Assembly (NCBI GenBank): GCA_945928585.1
Contig: CAMENQ010000001.1
Location: forward strand, 1 to 29,137
DNA from: an uncultured Roseburia sp.
GTDB lineage: Bacteria > Bacillota > Clostridia > Lachnospirales > Lachnospiraceae
Length of the DNA stretch: 29,137 bases
Direction: 5' to 3'
Of the stretch, positions 7,423 to 14,162 are shown one piece after another. The stretch's first letter is position 1; each line of letters opens with the position of its first letter. Below the pieces are notes generated by a model. That model worked only from the letters and a program-made list of their open reading frames with translations. It did not search any database and was not told the origin of the DNA. Made by a program: the position numbers and the translations under genes.

Positions 7423-8730
7423 TTAATGAGCATTATTTTTCATATCACCATTTGCCGGATTATCAAGCACCTTTCCATCCTCTGAAAATCTTGAGCCATG
7501 GCATGCACAGTCCCATGTGTGCTCTGCCGTATTCCACTTTAATGCACAGCCCATATGGGGACATCGTTTGTTTGATATTGTCAGTAAATTTTTGGTTGCC
7601 TCTGCTGCATTTAAAAACAGCTGTGGCTTAATAATGTTTCTTGATGGTGAAAACATATGAACAAACTCATTGTTTTTCCCTAATATAATATCATTAAGAA
7701 GCATAGCTGCTGTCATTGCGCCTGTCATTCCCCATTTATTGAAACCACATGCAGTATAAAAATTTTTAGTTCGTGATGAGTATTTTCCTATATAAGGTAT
7801 GCCGTCAAGGCTCATGCAATCCTGTGCTGCCCACGCATAACATTCCTTTGCCTCATCATAATGCATAAGTGCAAAGCTGCGAAGTTCTGACCAGTTTCCA
7901 CCCTTTTTCCCCGTTCGGTGACCGCCACCACCAAGCAACAGAAAATCTCTGTAATTTCTGAATGAAAGTCCCTTTTTATCCTCATCTACATACATTCCGT
8001 CCAAATCTTTTACTCCGCTTAAAGCCAGTACATATGAGCGATGCTGATACAGTTTTAGAAAATAGCTGCCATGCTTATTAATAAAAGGAAAATGGGTAGC
8101 TGCAATAACACTGTGTGCTTCAATGGTTCCATTATCTGTAACTGCCTTATTTCCAACCATTTCACGAACAAAGGTATACTCATAAATATTAAGTCCGTCA
8201 GCTATTGATGCCAGAAACTTTAACGGATGAAACTGTGCCTGTTTTGGACAGCATACGGCTCCCACATTTTCTACAGGCAGCGGAATAGCTTCTTCCAGAT
8301 AGACATTTTTTCCTATTTTTTCTATGGCGGCACATTCAGCTTCCAGCTTTTTTCTGTTACTTTTTGAATATACATAATTATTTTTTTGCTCATAATCACA
8401 TTCTATGCTGCTGCAAAGATTTTCATATTTTTCTAATGATTTTTCATTTGCTTCATAATACAGCTTTGCCTGTTCTGTTCCATATTGCCTTATAATTCTG
8501 CTGTATATCAGTCCATGCTGCAGTGTAAGCTTGGCAGTCGTATTTCCTGTAGTTCCTCCACATATCTCTTCTTTTTCCACCAGCACATAATCCACTCCCG
8601 CCTGATGTAAAAAATATGCTGTTAATATTCCTGCGATGCCTCCGCCTATTATGAGTACATCTGTTTTTATATCGCCTTTAAGTTCCGGAAAATGCGGCAA
8701 CGAAGCTGTCGCCTGCCAAAGTGATTGCAT
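7423..8730 (-). CDS. FAD-dependent oxidoreductase with C-terminal Rieske [2Fe-2S] domain
   Basis: Residues about 23-55 carry the FAD dinucleotide fold (DVLIIGGGIAGILTAYFL, ending in VLVEK), followed by GGTTGNTTAKLT, the pattern of the glycine/D-amino-acid oxidase (DadA/DAO) family. GFNKWGMTGAMTAAMLLNDI is the closing FAD-binding segment. The C-terminal domain has the Rieske ligands in RCPHMGC and CACHGSRF. Such fusions pass electrons from an amine-like substrate through FAD to an iron-sulfur centre; the natural substrate is unknown. The protein is slightly short at the C-terminus for the family. The ATG at 8730 has GGAG about 11 nt upstream, which lies in a hairpin (8734-8786) that could mask it. 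Confidence 0.88.
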   Translation of the reverse strand: MQSLWQATASLPHFPELKGDIKTDVLIIGGGIAGILTAYFLHQAGVDYVLVEKEEICGGTTGNTTAKLTLQHGLIYSRIIRQYGTEQAKLYYEANEKSLEKYENLCSSIECDYEQKNNYVYSKSNRKKLEAECAAIEKIGKNVYLEEAIPLPVENVGAVCCPKQAQFHPLKFLASIADGLNIYEYTFVREMVGNKAVTDNGTIEAHSVIAATHFPFINKHGSYFLKLYQHRSYVLALSGVKDLDGMYVDEDKKGLSFRNYRDFLLLGGGGHRTGKKGGNWSELRSFALMHYDEAKECYAWAAQDCMSLDGIPYIGKYSSRTKNFYTACGFNKWGMTGAMTAAMLLNDIILGKNNEFVHMFSPSRNIIKPQLFLNAAEATKNLLTISNKRCPHMGCALKWNTAEHTWDCACHGSRFSEDGKVLDNPANGDMKNNAH

Positions 8731-8733
8731 AAT

Positions 8734-8786
8734 AAAAATCTCCTCTGCTATACAATGTATTTTTTGTATAGTATATGGAGATTTTT
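8734..8786 (-). promoter_or_regulatory. leader hairpin masking the oxidoreductase ribosome site
   Basis: The segment with the ribosome site (AAAAATCTCC on the plus strand, 8734-8743) pairs perfectly over 10 bp with GGAGATTTTT at 8777-8786. An inner perfect 8-bp stem joins CTATACAA (8748-8755) to TTGTATAG (8764-8771). In the minus-strand mRNA the only GGAG before the ATG is in the closed arm. The trailing U-rich stretch leaves open that it is a weak terminator instead. Confidence 0.55.
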
Positions 8787-8792
8787 TTAATT

Positions 8793-8951
8793 TATTATAT
8801 ACTGGTGTTATTATTGAGTTTTTTGTTATATTCTAATGTGATATTGGGGTTTATCTATTATATTCTAAAGGTATTATTGGGGTTTTTATTTAATTGTATA
8901 CGGATGTGTTATTGTTTTTTGATTTCACTATATCCTGATGGAATTATTGAA
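8793..8951. repeat. degenerate tandem repeat, about five units of 30-36 bp
   Basis: Units start near 8793, 8825, 8857, 8891 and 8925. Each reads roughly TATATxCTGATGGTATTATT followed by a G/T-rich GGGGTTTTT-like tail. The units have diverged. The last one runs into the stop codon of the neighbouring 74-residue gene. Function unknown. Confidence 0.55.
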
Positions 8952-9168
8952 ATTTTTCCTCTTTAAATATTTCACCTTTATCATTACAATATACCCTGTC
9001 ACCTTCATTTATGTTCTTTTCTGTAAGTTCCGAATCGTTTACCTTAACATTTAATGTTGTGCCATCGTCAGCTTTCATGCACACTATATCCTGCAGACTT
9101 TCCCCTTCCGGAATACCTTCACAGCCATAATCCGCCTCAAATATTTTTGTTATAATGTATGATTTCAC
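8944..9168 (-). CDS. small acidic hypothetical protein
   Basis: A 74-residue acidic protein that I do not recognise. The pattern of short beta segments (KSYIITKIFEADYG, TTLNVKVNDSEL, GDRVYCNDKGEIF) suggests a small beta barrel. The start is a GTG six nt after an ideal AGGAGG, which settles the start. Its stop lies inside the degenerate tandem repeat at 8793-8951, so its last residues may come from that repeat. Confidence 0.65.
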   Translation of the reverse strand: MKSYIITKIFEADYGCEGIPEGESLQDIVCMKADDGTTLNVKVNDSELTEKNINEGDRVYCNDKGEIFKEEKFQ

Positions 9169-9201
9169 AAGTTGCCTCCTTTTCTACTACAATATATTTT
9201 T

Positions 9202-9615
9202 TTACAAAACCATAATAAGGGTTCCTAAAGTAATCAGTACTGAACCTACTGCAGATTTTACAGTAAAATCTTCATGCAAAAAAATAAATGCAAGTATGAG
9301 AGTAATAACCACACTCAACTTATCAATAGGTACCACCTTAGATGCGCTGCCCATCTGAAGTGCTTTATAATAGCATAACCATGACGCACCTGTTGCCAGA
9401 CCTGAAAGAATAAGGAACAGCCAGCTTTTTTTGCTGATTTCCGTAATACCTCCCTGACTTTTTGTAAGAAATACCATTCCCCATGCCATTGCCAAAACTA
9501 CAATGGTTCTTAATGCAGTAGCTAAATTTGAGTTAACTCCTTCTATTCCCACCTTGGCAAGAATAGATGTTAATGCTGCAAAGACTGCAGACAACAATGC
9601 AAAAACTGCCCACAT
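9202..9615 (-). CDS. half-size EamA-type membrane transporter
   Basis: A protein of about 137 residues with about five hydrophobic segments and a single EamA unit. LSAVFAALTSILAKVGI is at the N-terminus, ALRTIVVLAMAW and YYKALQMGSASKVVPIDKLS in the middle, and AFIFLHEDF with VLITLGTLIMV at the end, the usual close of an EamA unit. Full DMT-family carriers have two such units; single-unit proteins are known and are thought to dimerise. A GTG at 9624 lies in the ribosome site, so the ATG at 9615, 8 nt after GGAGG, is taken as the start. The substrate is unknown. Confidence 0.85.
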   Translation of the reverse strand: MWAVFALLSAVFAALTSILAKVGIEGVNSNLATALRTIVVLAMAWGMVFLTKSQGGITEISKKSWLFLILSGLATGASWLCYYKALQMGSASKVVPIDKLSVVITLILAFIFLHEDFTVKSAVGSVLITLGTLIMVL

Positions 9616-9694
9616 AACCAACACCTCCGTTTTTCATTTGCATTTTATTCGCATTTTATTTTTATGTGTATTTATTATTTTCTATTTTTTCTTT

Positions 9695-10048
9695 TTACTT
9701 TAAATTCTTGTTTTTAAGTCTACTTACTATTTCATCATACACCAGATACATTTTCTGTATTGTATTTTCAAGGAAATAATAATGTGCCACATACGGAATT
9801 AATAATACAAGTATAGCAGCGGACAAAATCATTAAACCTAAGCTGTCTGCGGTTACCGTTGCCGTCACCACAATGGTTTCCATAATCGCAAATAACGCTG
9901 TCACAATTAAATGTATCAGTCTTTCATGCTGATAAAATTTTATCTTTATAAGATAATCTTCTGATATTTTTTCCCAGTCTTCATCAGCACTGTTTTCTTC
10001 AAGTTTCTTTGTTATGTAATTATTATAGGTTTGTATCTGGCTTTTCAT
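9695..10048 (-). CDS. hypothetical membrane protein with two helices
   Basis: A 117-residue protein: a charged N-terminal helix (about 1-42), two adjacent hydrophobic segments (about 43-66 and 69-90), then a charged C-terminal helix ending SRLKNKNLK. This hairpin-in-membrane layout does not identify a family. GAGG lies about 10 nt before the ATG. It sits in the same direction and close to small genes on both sides, probably in one transcript. Confidence 0.65.
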   Translation of the reverse strand: MKSQIQTYNNYITKKLEENSADEDWEKISEDYLIKIKFYQHERLIHLIVTALFAIMETIVVTATVTADSLGLMILSAAILVLLIPYVAHYYFLENTIQKMYLVYDEIVSRLKNKNLK

Positions 10049-10144
10049 TTGTTTTTTACCTCTTAACTGTCACTTGTTTTCACTTTCCTATTGGTTCATT
10101 TTCCTGTTTGTATGCCGGTGTCACTTCGACTGCTCTTTTACTGC

Positions 10145-10354
10145 TCATATCCCTTTATCTCTTCGGTCATTCTTTTCCCGTTCATATTCTTTTATTACTT
10201 TTTCTATTTTTTCTATTGATACCGGATACAGCAGATTTTTCTTAATTTCTTCTGCTGTAAGGCCGTTATCGTATAAGTGCTTTACTGCCCTGACATACGC
10301 TGCATCTGCCGCAAATGATGCAAGTGCTTCCATAAAATATTTTTGGTCTTCCAT
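10145..10354 (-). CDS. small helical hypothetical protein
   Basis: 69 residues, mostly helical and charged: an Ala-rich first helix (ALASFAADAAYVRAVKHLYD) and a second part, GLTAEEIKKNLLYPVSIEKI, that resembles a small helix-turn-helix or adaptor segment. I do not recognise the family. GGGAG lies 7 nt before the ATG. It starts 11 nt after the stop of the YjbR gene and is likely co-transcribed. Confidence 0.65.
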   Translation of the reverse strand: MEDQKYFMEALASFAADAAYVRAVKHLYDNGLTAEEIKKNLLYPVSIEKIEKVIKEYEREKNDRRDKGI

Positions 10355-10365
10355 TACTTTTCTCC

Positions 10366-10710
10366 CTATAAGCCTTTACTTTTCTTTACTATTAAATCAT
10401 AGCTTTCGGCTATCATTCTTTTTATGTCTTTTTCCGGTATTGTTCCATCTAAAATAATGGTATTCCAATGTTCTTTATTTTGATGATAACCGGGAATAAC
10501 TGCTGCATATGCCTGTCTCCAGAAGTCCCTCCATTCAGGATTGACCTTTATGTTTACACATATGTGACCTTCCCTTTCATATGTCCATGCAAATGCTTTC
10601 CTGTTTTTTTTATATCTGACAAGCTGCCAGTTTTTATCTTTGAAGGGAGCGTCCTGATATACATCGGGGAAGGTCAGGCAGTATTTTAGTATTTCTTCTC
10701 GTGTTGTCAT
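10366..10710 (-). CDS. MmcQ/YjbR family protein
   Basis: A 114-residue protein of typical YjbR length. Family features are EILKYCLTFPDVYQDAPF at the N-terminus, the HICVNIKVNPE strand, the conserved AAVIPGYHQNKEHWNTI and the IPEKDIKRMIAESYDLI helix at the end. The fold resembles a double-wing DNA-binding domain, but a cellular role is not established. GAGG lies 6 nt before the ATG and a good promoter is at 10782-10810. A second, diverged family member is at 23957-24340. Confidence 0.9.
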   Translation of the reverse strand: MTTREEILKYCLTFPDVYQDAPFKDKNWQLVRYKKNRKAFAWTYEREGHICVNIKVNPEWRDFWRQAYAAVIPGYHQNKEHWNTIILDGTIPEKDIKRMIAESYDLIVKKSKGL

Positions 10711-10781
10711 ATGGTACCTCGTAAATCAGACATATTTATTGTCTTTTTTTATTAATAATTTTATTCTTCTTTACCTGTTTT

Positions 10782-10810
10782 ATTATATACCTTTTTTCTT
10801 TTGATGTTAA
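10782..10810 (-). promoter_or_regulatory. sigma-A promoter upstream of the YjbR gene
   Basis: On the minus strand TTAACA (10805-10810), a 17-nt spacer and a perfect TATAAT (10782-10787), about 70 nt before the ATG. It probably drives the run of small genes down to the oxidoreductase. Confidence 0.65.
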
Positions 10811-10898
10811 GCAAAAATCATTCTCCATCTTGGAAAAATATCAGCTTTATATAATGACCTATATAAAAAGTATTATCCCAAAACAACTAACATTTAGA

Positions 10899-10927
10899 TT
10901 GATTTATGAACAAATGTTTGTTATTAT
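10899..10927 (+). promoter_or_regulatory. toxin promoter with a LexA-like SOS box in the spacer
   Basis: TTGATT (10899-10904), a 17-nt spacer and TATTAT (10922-10927). The spacer holds TGAACAAATGTTTG (10907-10920), which fits the Bacillus/Clostridia LexA consensus CGAAC-RNRY-GTTYG at all but the first base. LexA bound there would cover the promoter. The transcript would begin near 10934, right at a perfect 6-bp hairpin (TGAGGA, TCCTCA; 10933-10947). Confidence 0.7.
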
Positions 10928-10965
10928 ATTTATGAGGATTTTCCTCAGGGTGCTATCACTTGACG

Positions 10966-11010
10966 ATGGCGGTTCGCTTTTTGCGGAGAGTTCGAGCTCC
11001 GATTACATAG
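10966..11010 (+). other. candidate leader ORF in the toxin mRNA
   Basis: ATG to TAG, 14 residues (MAVRFLRRVRAPIT), inside the roughly 115-nt leader of the toxin mRNA. No convincing ribosome site precedes it. Translated or structured leaders are known to control LexA-regulated type I toxins in enterobacteria, so it is recorded, but it may be chance. Confidence 0.25.
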
Positions 11011-11048
11011 AAATCCATATGGAAATCTAATGGAAAGGGGATTTGTCT

Positions 11049-11150
11049 ATGCTTACAATTTCAGACCTTATTGCAGTGCTTGCGCTGTGTGCAACATTTT
11101 ATGGTCTTGGATACGTGCATGGACAGCACGATTCCAAGGCAAAAAAATAA
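11049..11150 (+). CDS. small hydrophobic type I toxin (holin-like toxin type)
   Basis: 33 residues: one membrane helix (ISDLIAVLALCATFYGLGY) followed by a polar tail ending in HDSKAKK. This layout matches the 'putative holin-like toxin' and TxpA/Fst-like peptides of Firmicutes, which insert into the membrane and depolarise it. AAAGGGG lies about 8 nt before the ATG. It is the only plus-strand gene here. A convergent antisense RNA (11141-11230) overlaps its 3' end, and its promoter carries an SOS box. The reading is firm; toxicity is inferred from size, layout and context. Confidence 0.75.
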   Translation: MLTISDLIAVLALCATFYGLGYVHGQHDSKAKK

Positions 11151-11230
11151 CCGCCCGAAGCCTGGAAAACTTGTGCGGTTATTCAAACTAGTTATTATCA
11201 GGTGAACCGTCATCGATAGCACCTTTCGTT
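11141..11230 (-). ncRNA. antisense RNA antitoxin, about 90 nt
   Basis: From the promoter at 11237-11265 the transcript would start near 11230. It folds a 5' hairpin (AGGTG at 11200-11204 with CACCT at 11220-11224) and ends in a strong terminator: arms AATAACCGC (11146-11154) and GCGGTTATT (11175-11183) followed by seven U. The terminator overlaps the toxin stop codon, so the RNA is fully complementary to the 3' end of the toxin mRNA, the usual arrangement in TxpA/RatA and BsrG/SR4 type I modules. Confidence 0.75.
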
Positions 11231-11236
11231 ATTATT

Positions 11237-11265
11237 ATAATAACACCTATTTCAAATTATGTCAA
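11237..11265 (-). promoter_or_regulatory. strong promoter of the antisense RNA
   Basis: On the minus strand a perfect TTGACA (11260-11265), a 17-nt spacer and TATTAT (11237-11242). It is nearer to consensus than the toxin promoter, as expected when an unstable antitoxin RNA must be in excess. Confidence 0.75.
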
Positions 11266-11427
11266 AAGAATCTTATAATTTGTTTGTTATGTTTGTTATG
11301 ATTTGTTATCCGCTGTTTGTTATCTTTATTCTGAAAACCGAAATAGTTTGTTTATAAAGGTATTTTTACCATAAACTTTACGCACAGTAAAATGGTCATA
11401 AGATAATTTAGTTAAAATAATTATATA

Positions 11428-12402
11428 TTAATTCTGCTCCCGTATCTGCTGCCCCTCTATCAACTCATAAGAAACCAGCACTGAACCGTCAAGATTTTCC
11501 TTATGCATGTCCACACTTGTAATCTGGCTGTTTTCGTATGTTGTATAATAATATATTCCTTTATCCGTATTGCAACATGATGAATATATTGTAAACTCAT
11601 ACTTTCCTTCGCCCATATGGACGCAGCCCCGCTGCTGCTCCACTGAACCTAAAATATGGAAAAACTGGCTGATGCTTTCACTTTCCGAATCGCCTGAAAG
11701 GGAATTAAGCTTTGTGAAGGCTGCCTTTACAAAACGCGATGCAGAAGACAAATCTCCCGGAAGTCCCATTGCTCCCATTCCTCGGCTATATGTGTTAAGT
11801 TCAAGATTCTTTGCAAAATTATTTACCGGCGGCTCTATTGACAGGCTTATATAATTGTTCAGATTAAACATCTGATAATCAAAGGTTGGATTATTTGTCA
11901 ATATTCCGATTTCATTGTCATATACCTTCAATCCCTCTTTTACAGACTCCACCGTAATAGAGCTGTCCCTGTCGGATATTATCCAGTGTAATGTTGCCGC
12001 CGGCATCTCATCACTATAATTAGTATTTACTATGTTTATATGGCTTAACATTTCTTTTGTTTCATTTACTGTGGCACATTGACACAATATCCATGGAATA
12101 AACTCAAATGTAGCTATATTGTCAAAGCCTTCTGCCTCCTGCTTATAGTCGGCATTGCCCGGGAAATTAAGTCCTGCCATGCTTAAACCTTTTTCGTTTG
12201 TGGCATCATAATAAAGGGGATAATCATCCATGACATATGCCATTCCTATCATTGCGTAATGTGTTTTTAATTTTCCTGCCTTTCTGAAGGAAAATTCATA
12301 ATTTCTAGGTGTGATGGTTACAGTTTCATGATAAGAATATTCCAAATCAAGGTTTCTTCCAAAATAGTGATTTTTTGTTTTATAAGTTACTGCCGTACAC
12401 AT
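11428..12402 (-). CDS. bsh: bile salt hydrolase (choloylglycine hydrolase family)
   Basis: A 324-residue Ntn hydrolase that splits glycine- or taurine-conjugated bile acids. After Met removal the nucleophile is Cys2 (MCTAVTYK). Other active-site residues are in place: R16 and D19 (FGRNLDLEYS), N79 (GLSMAGLNFPG), N170 (GILTNNPTFDYQ) and R223 (LPGDLSSASRF). The order and spacing match the Clostridium perfringens enzyme closely, including DDYP-x8-NEKGL and the end GIYYYTTYENSQI. Penicillin V acylases are related, but GLPGDLSSASRF and overall similarity favour bile salts. There is no signal peptide, so it is cytoplasmic. AAAGGAG precedes the ATG. It has its own promoter and is monocistronic; it implies a gut habitat. 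Confidence 0.92.
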   Translation of the reverse strand: MCTAVTYKTKNHYFGRNLDLEYSYHETVTITPRNYEFSFRKAGKLKTHYAMIGMAYVMDDYPLYYDATNEKGLSMAGLNFPGNADYKQEAEGFDNIATFEFIPWILCQCATVNETKEMLSHINIVNTNYSDEMPAATLHWIISDRDSSITVESVKEGLKVYDNEIGILTNNPTFDYQMFNLNNYISLSIEPPVNNFAKNLELNTYSRGMGAMGLPGDLSSASRFVKAAFTKLNSLSGDSESESISQFFHILGSVEQQRGCVHMGEGKYEFTIYSSCCNTDKGIYYYTTYENSQITSVDMHKENLDGSVLVSYELIEGQQIREQN

Positions 12403-12424
12403 TTTTTAATACTCCTTTCTTCAA

Positions 12425-12458
12425 GCATTAGCAAGGCTATCAATACTTTGCTGATGCC
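12425..12458 (-). promoter_or_regulatory. leader hairpin of the bile salt hydrolase mRNA
   Basis: GCATTAGCAAGG and CTTTGCTGATGC on the plus strand form a 12-bp stem with two mismatches in the mRNA and a loop of about 9 nt, ending just before the ribosome site. It could affect stability or translation. No known riboswitch class is recognised. Confidence 0.4.
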
Positions 12459-12522
12459 ATTCCTGCATTTAAAAATAATTATCGCTCTTTTCACTTTATT
12501 TATTCAAAGCTTTAATATAATT

Positions 12523-12551
12523 ATTATAGTCACATAAGGAGTAAAACGCAA
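12523..12551 (-). promoter_or_regulatory. sigma-A promoter of the bile salt hydrolase gene
   Basis: On the minus strand TTGCGT (12546-12551), a 17-nt spacer and a perfect TATAAT (12523-12528). It leaves a leader of about 115 nt and begins directly after the terminator of the DUF368 gene. Confidence 0.65.
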
Positions 12552-12553
12552 TT

Positions 12554-12587
12554 AAAAAAAGTCTCGCTCGGCAGCGAGACTTTTTTT
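12554..12587 (-). terminator. bidirectional Rho-independent terminator after the DUF368 gene
   Basis: Perfect arms AAAAAAAGTCTCGCT (12554-12568) and AGCGAGACTTTTTTT (12573-12587) with loop CGGC, giving seven U on either strand. On the minus strand it ends the DUF368 transcript 18 nt after the stop. Confidence 0.92.
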
Positions 12588-12604
12588 AACTTCACGCTGT
12601 TGCT

Positions 12605-13495
12605 TTAGAATTTTCCTATTATATCAAAATAGTTCTTTTGCAGTTTATCCTTTTCCCCAAGAGTTCCTGAAATAAACCATCCTAATATAAATGTAACAAT
12701 TCCTGTTACTGCACCTTCAAAAGTAATATTCTGAAAGTTTCCTGTCCTCAGGACAGCTATAGGCGATGCTGTCAGCAGTCCGATAATTGACCAGTACGCA
12801 TACAGCGGAAACCTTTGAAACACAATGTCTATCAGTCTGGCAAGCACAATAGCACCTGTAACTATACCTATTCCAAATGGTGCTAACACGAATATGGTTT
12901 TAATTACCGCATTCATATTAAAATGAATAATTCCCACTATAAATTCCTTAATTGCATCTAAAATAGGATTATAATATCCCAGTATCAAAAGTATTACTGA
13001 GCCACTGACTCCCGGCACAACCATTGTAGCCGAAGCTATTATACCAATCAGAAATAATATTATGATTTGTGAAAGGCTGATGTCAATTGTTCTGTTATTT
13101 CCTGCTGAACCATTTAAAAATGTCATTCCAAAAATTAATGAAAAAAACAATAATGCTGTTATTATATAACCGGCCCTGACAGGATTTCCCTTTACCTTGC
13201 CATATATAGCCGGCAGGCTTCCAAACATCAGACCGATAAAAAGCAAACTGGTCTGGAAAGGAAATGTTTCAAACAAATAATCAATTCCGAAGGAACTTGC
13301 AATAACGGCAATTACCATTCCTAAAGCTAATGGTGCCAAAAACAACAGGTTCTCTTTAAGCCCTTTGAAAAAATGACTTATACAGTAAATTAATTTATCA
13401 TATATTCCCATTGATACTGCCATTATTCCACCACTTATTCCCGGAACAATACTTGCAACCCCGATAATCATTCCCTTAAAAATATTTTTTAACAT
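12605..13495 (-). CDS. DUF368 (PopT-type) membrane protein
   Basis: A 296-residue protein with about eight to nine hydrophobic segments. The DUF368 signature is seen twice: GMIIGVASIVPGISGG near the N-terminus and ASATMVVPGVSGSVILLILG in the middle, the mirrored PG(I/V)SG motifs of an inverted repeat. Family members (PopT) have been identified as recyclers of undecaprenyl phosphate across the membrane for cell-wall synthesis. The ATG follows the stop of the Na/Pi gene by 2 nt, so it is coupled. Its last codons (DIIGKF, stop) lie in a sequence that recurs near 17790-17816. Confidence 0.88.
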   Translation of the reverse strand: MLKNIFKGMIIGVASIVPGISGGIMAVSMGIYDKLIYCISHFFKGLKENLLFLAPLALGMVIAVIASSFGIDYLFETFPFQTSLLFIGLMFGSLPAIYGKVKGNPVRAGYIITALLFFSLIFGMTFLNGSAGNNRTIDISLSQIIILFLIGIIASATMVVPGVSGSVILLILGYYNPILDAIKEFIVGIIHFNMNAVIKTIFVLAPFGIGIVTGAIVLARLIDIVFQRFPLYAYWSIIGLLTASPIAVLRTGNFQNITFEGAVTGIVTFILGWFISGTLGEKDKLQKNYFDIIGKF

Positions 13496-13497
13496 TT

Positions 13498-14094
13498 TTA
13501 ATCCCCGTTTCCTTTCTTTTCAATCATTGCAATTTTAAGCATTTCATTTGAAATATTAAGTGCATGGTCTCCTATTCTTTCAAAATCCGTAAGCATTTCC
13601 GAGAATAGTATGCTTCCCTCATCAGAGCATTTACCCTGTTTAATTCTTTCATACATATTATCCCTGTACTGAATTGTCATATCATCAATTTTCTGCTCCA
13701 TACATGCCACTTTTTCATGCCATGCAATAAAATCTGCCGTCTTATCTGACAAAAGCTCAAATATTTTTTTGCAAACACGCTGCATCTCCATAATTTCCTT
13801 ATTTGCCTGCTCAGAAAAATCAATTTTCTTTTTTGTTATCATTTTGGAATAGCCTGCTATATTAACAGAATTTACAAATCCAACCACCATAACTGTTGTT
13901 GCAGATGATGATTGAATTACCGCCGTTATCAATGCTCCTACCAGCACTCCCACAAAGCGGTTTGAAGTAAGCTTTTCCAATATTACCTTCATTTTATTGC
14001 CGGCAGCTGCTTCCAAGCCTGTACTCATCATCTGCATTCCATAAAGAAATAATGCAAGACCTCCAAGCAATTCCATTAAATATGTAAAAGTCAT
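13498..14094 (-). CDS. Na/Pi cotransporter, internally deleted in frame
   Basis: The N-terminal part is a standard NptA-like Na+/phosphate cotransporter start: GGLALFLYGMQMMSTGLEAA and the first QSSS motif (ITAVIQSSSATTVMVVGFVN). Right after about residue 80 it changes to a PhoU-like C-terminal region (KKIDFSEQANKEI, then DFERIGDHALNISNE). Full proteins of this family are usually near 540-600 residues with a second QSSS motif; here about 200 remain and the whole central transport region is gone, yet the frame is open. A ribosome site (AAAGGA) is present. It is expected to be inactive in transport. A deletion allele is most likely; a retained regulatory role is only a possibility. Confidence 0.85.
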   Translation of the reverse strand: MTFTYLMELLGGLALFLYGMQMMSTGLEAAAGNKMKVILEKLTSNRFVGVLVGALITAVIQSSSATTVMVVGFVNSVNIAGYSKMITKKKIDFSEQANKEIMEMQRVCKKIFELLSDKTADFIAWHEKVACMEQKIDDMTIQYRDNMYERIKQGKCSDEGSILFSEMLTDFERIGDHALNISNEMLKIAMIEKKGNGD

Positions 14095-14162
14095 TGTTAT
14101 ATATCCTTTCCGGTTTTATTACTCTTCCAAGTTCATTTTATATTACTGTCAAACTTTGCATT

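Noticed and set aside
8944..9168. Heavy-metal-associated or ferredoxin-like small protein
   Set aside because: It has only scattered Cys and no CxxC or ferredoxin motif.
13498..14094. Stand-alone PhoU regulator
   Set aside because: The protein begins with the membrane part of a Na/Pi cotransporter, including QSSSATT, so it is an internally deleted transporter.
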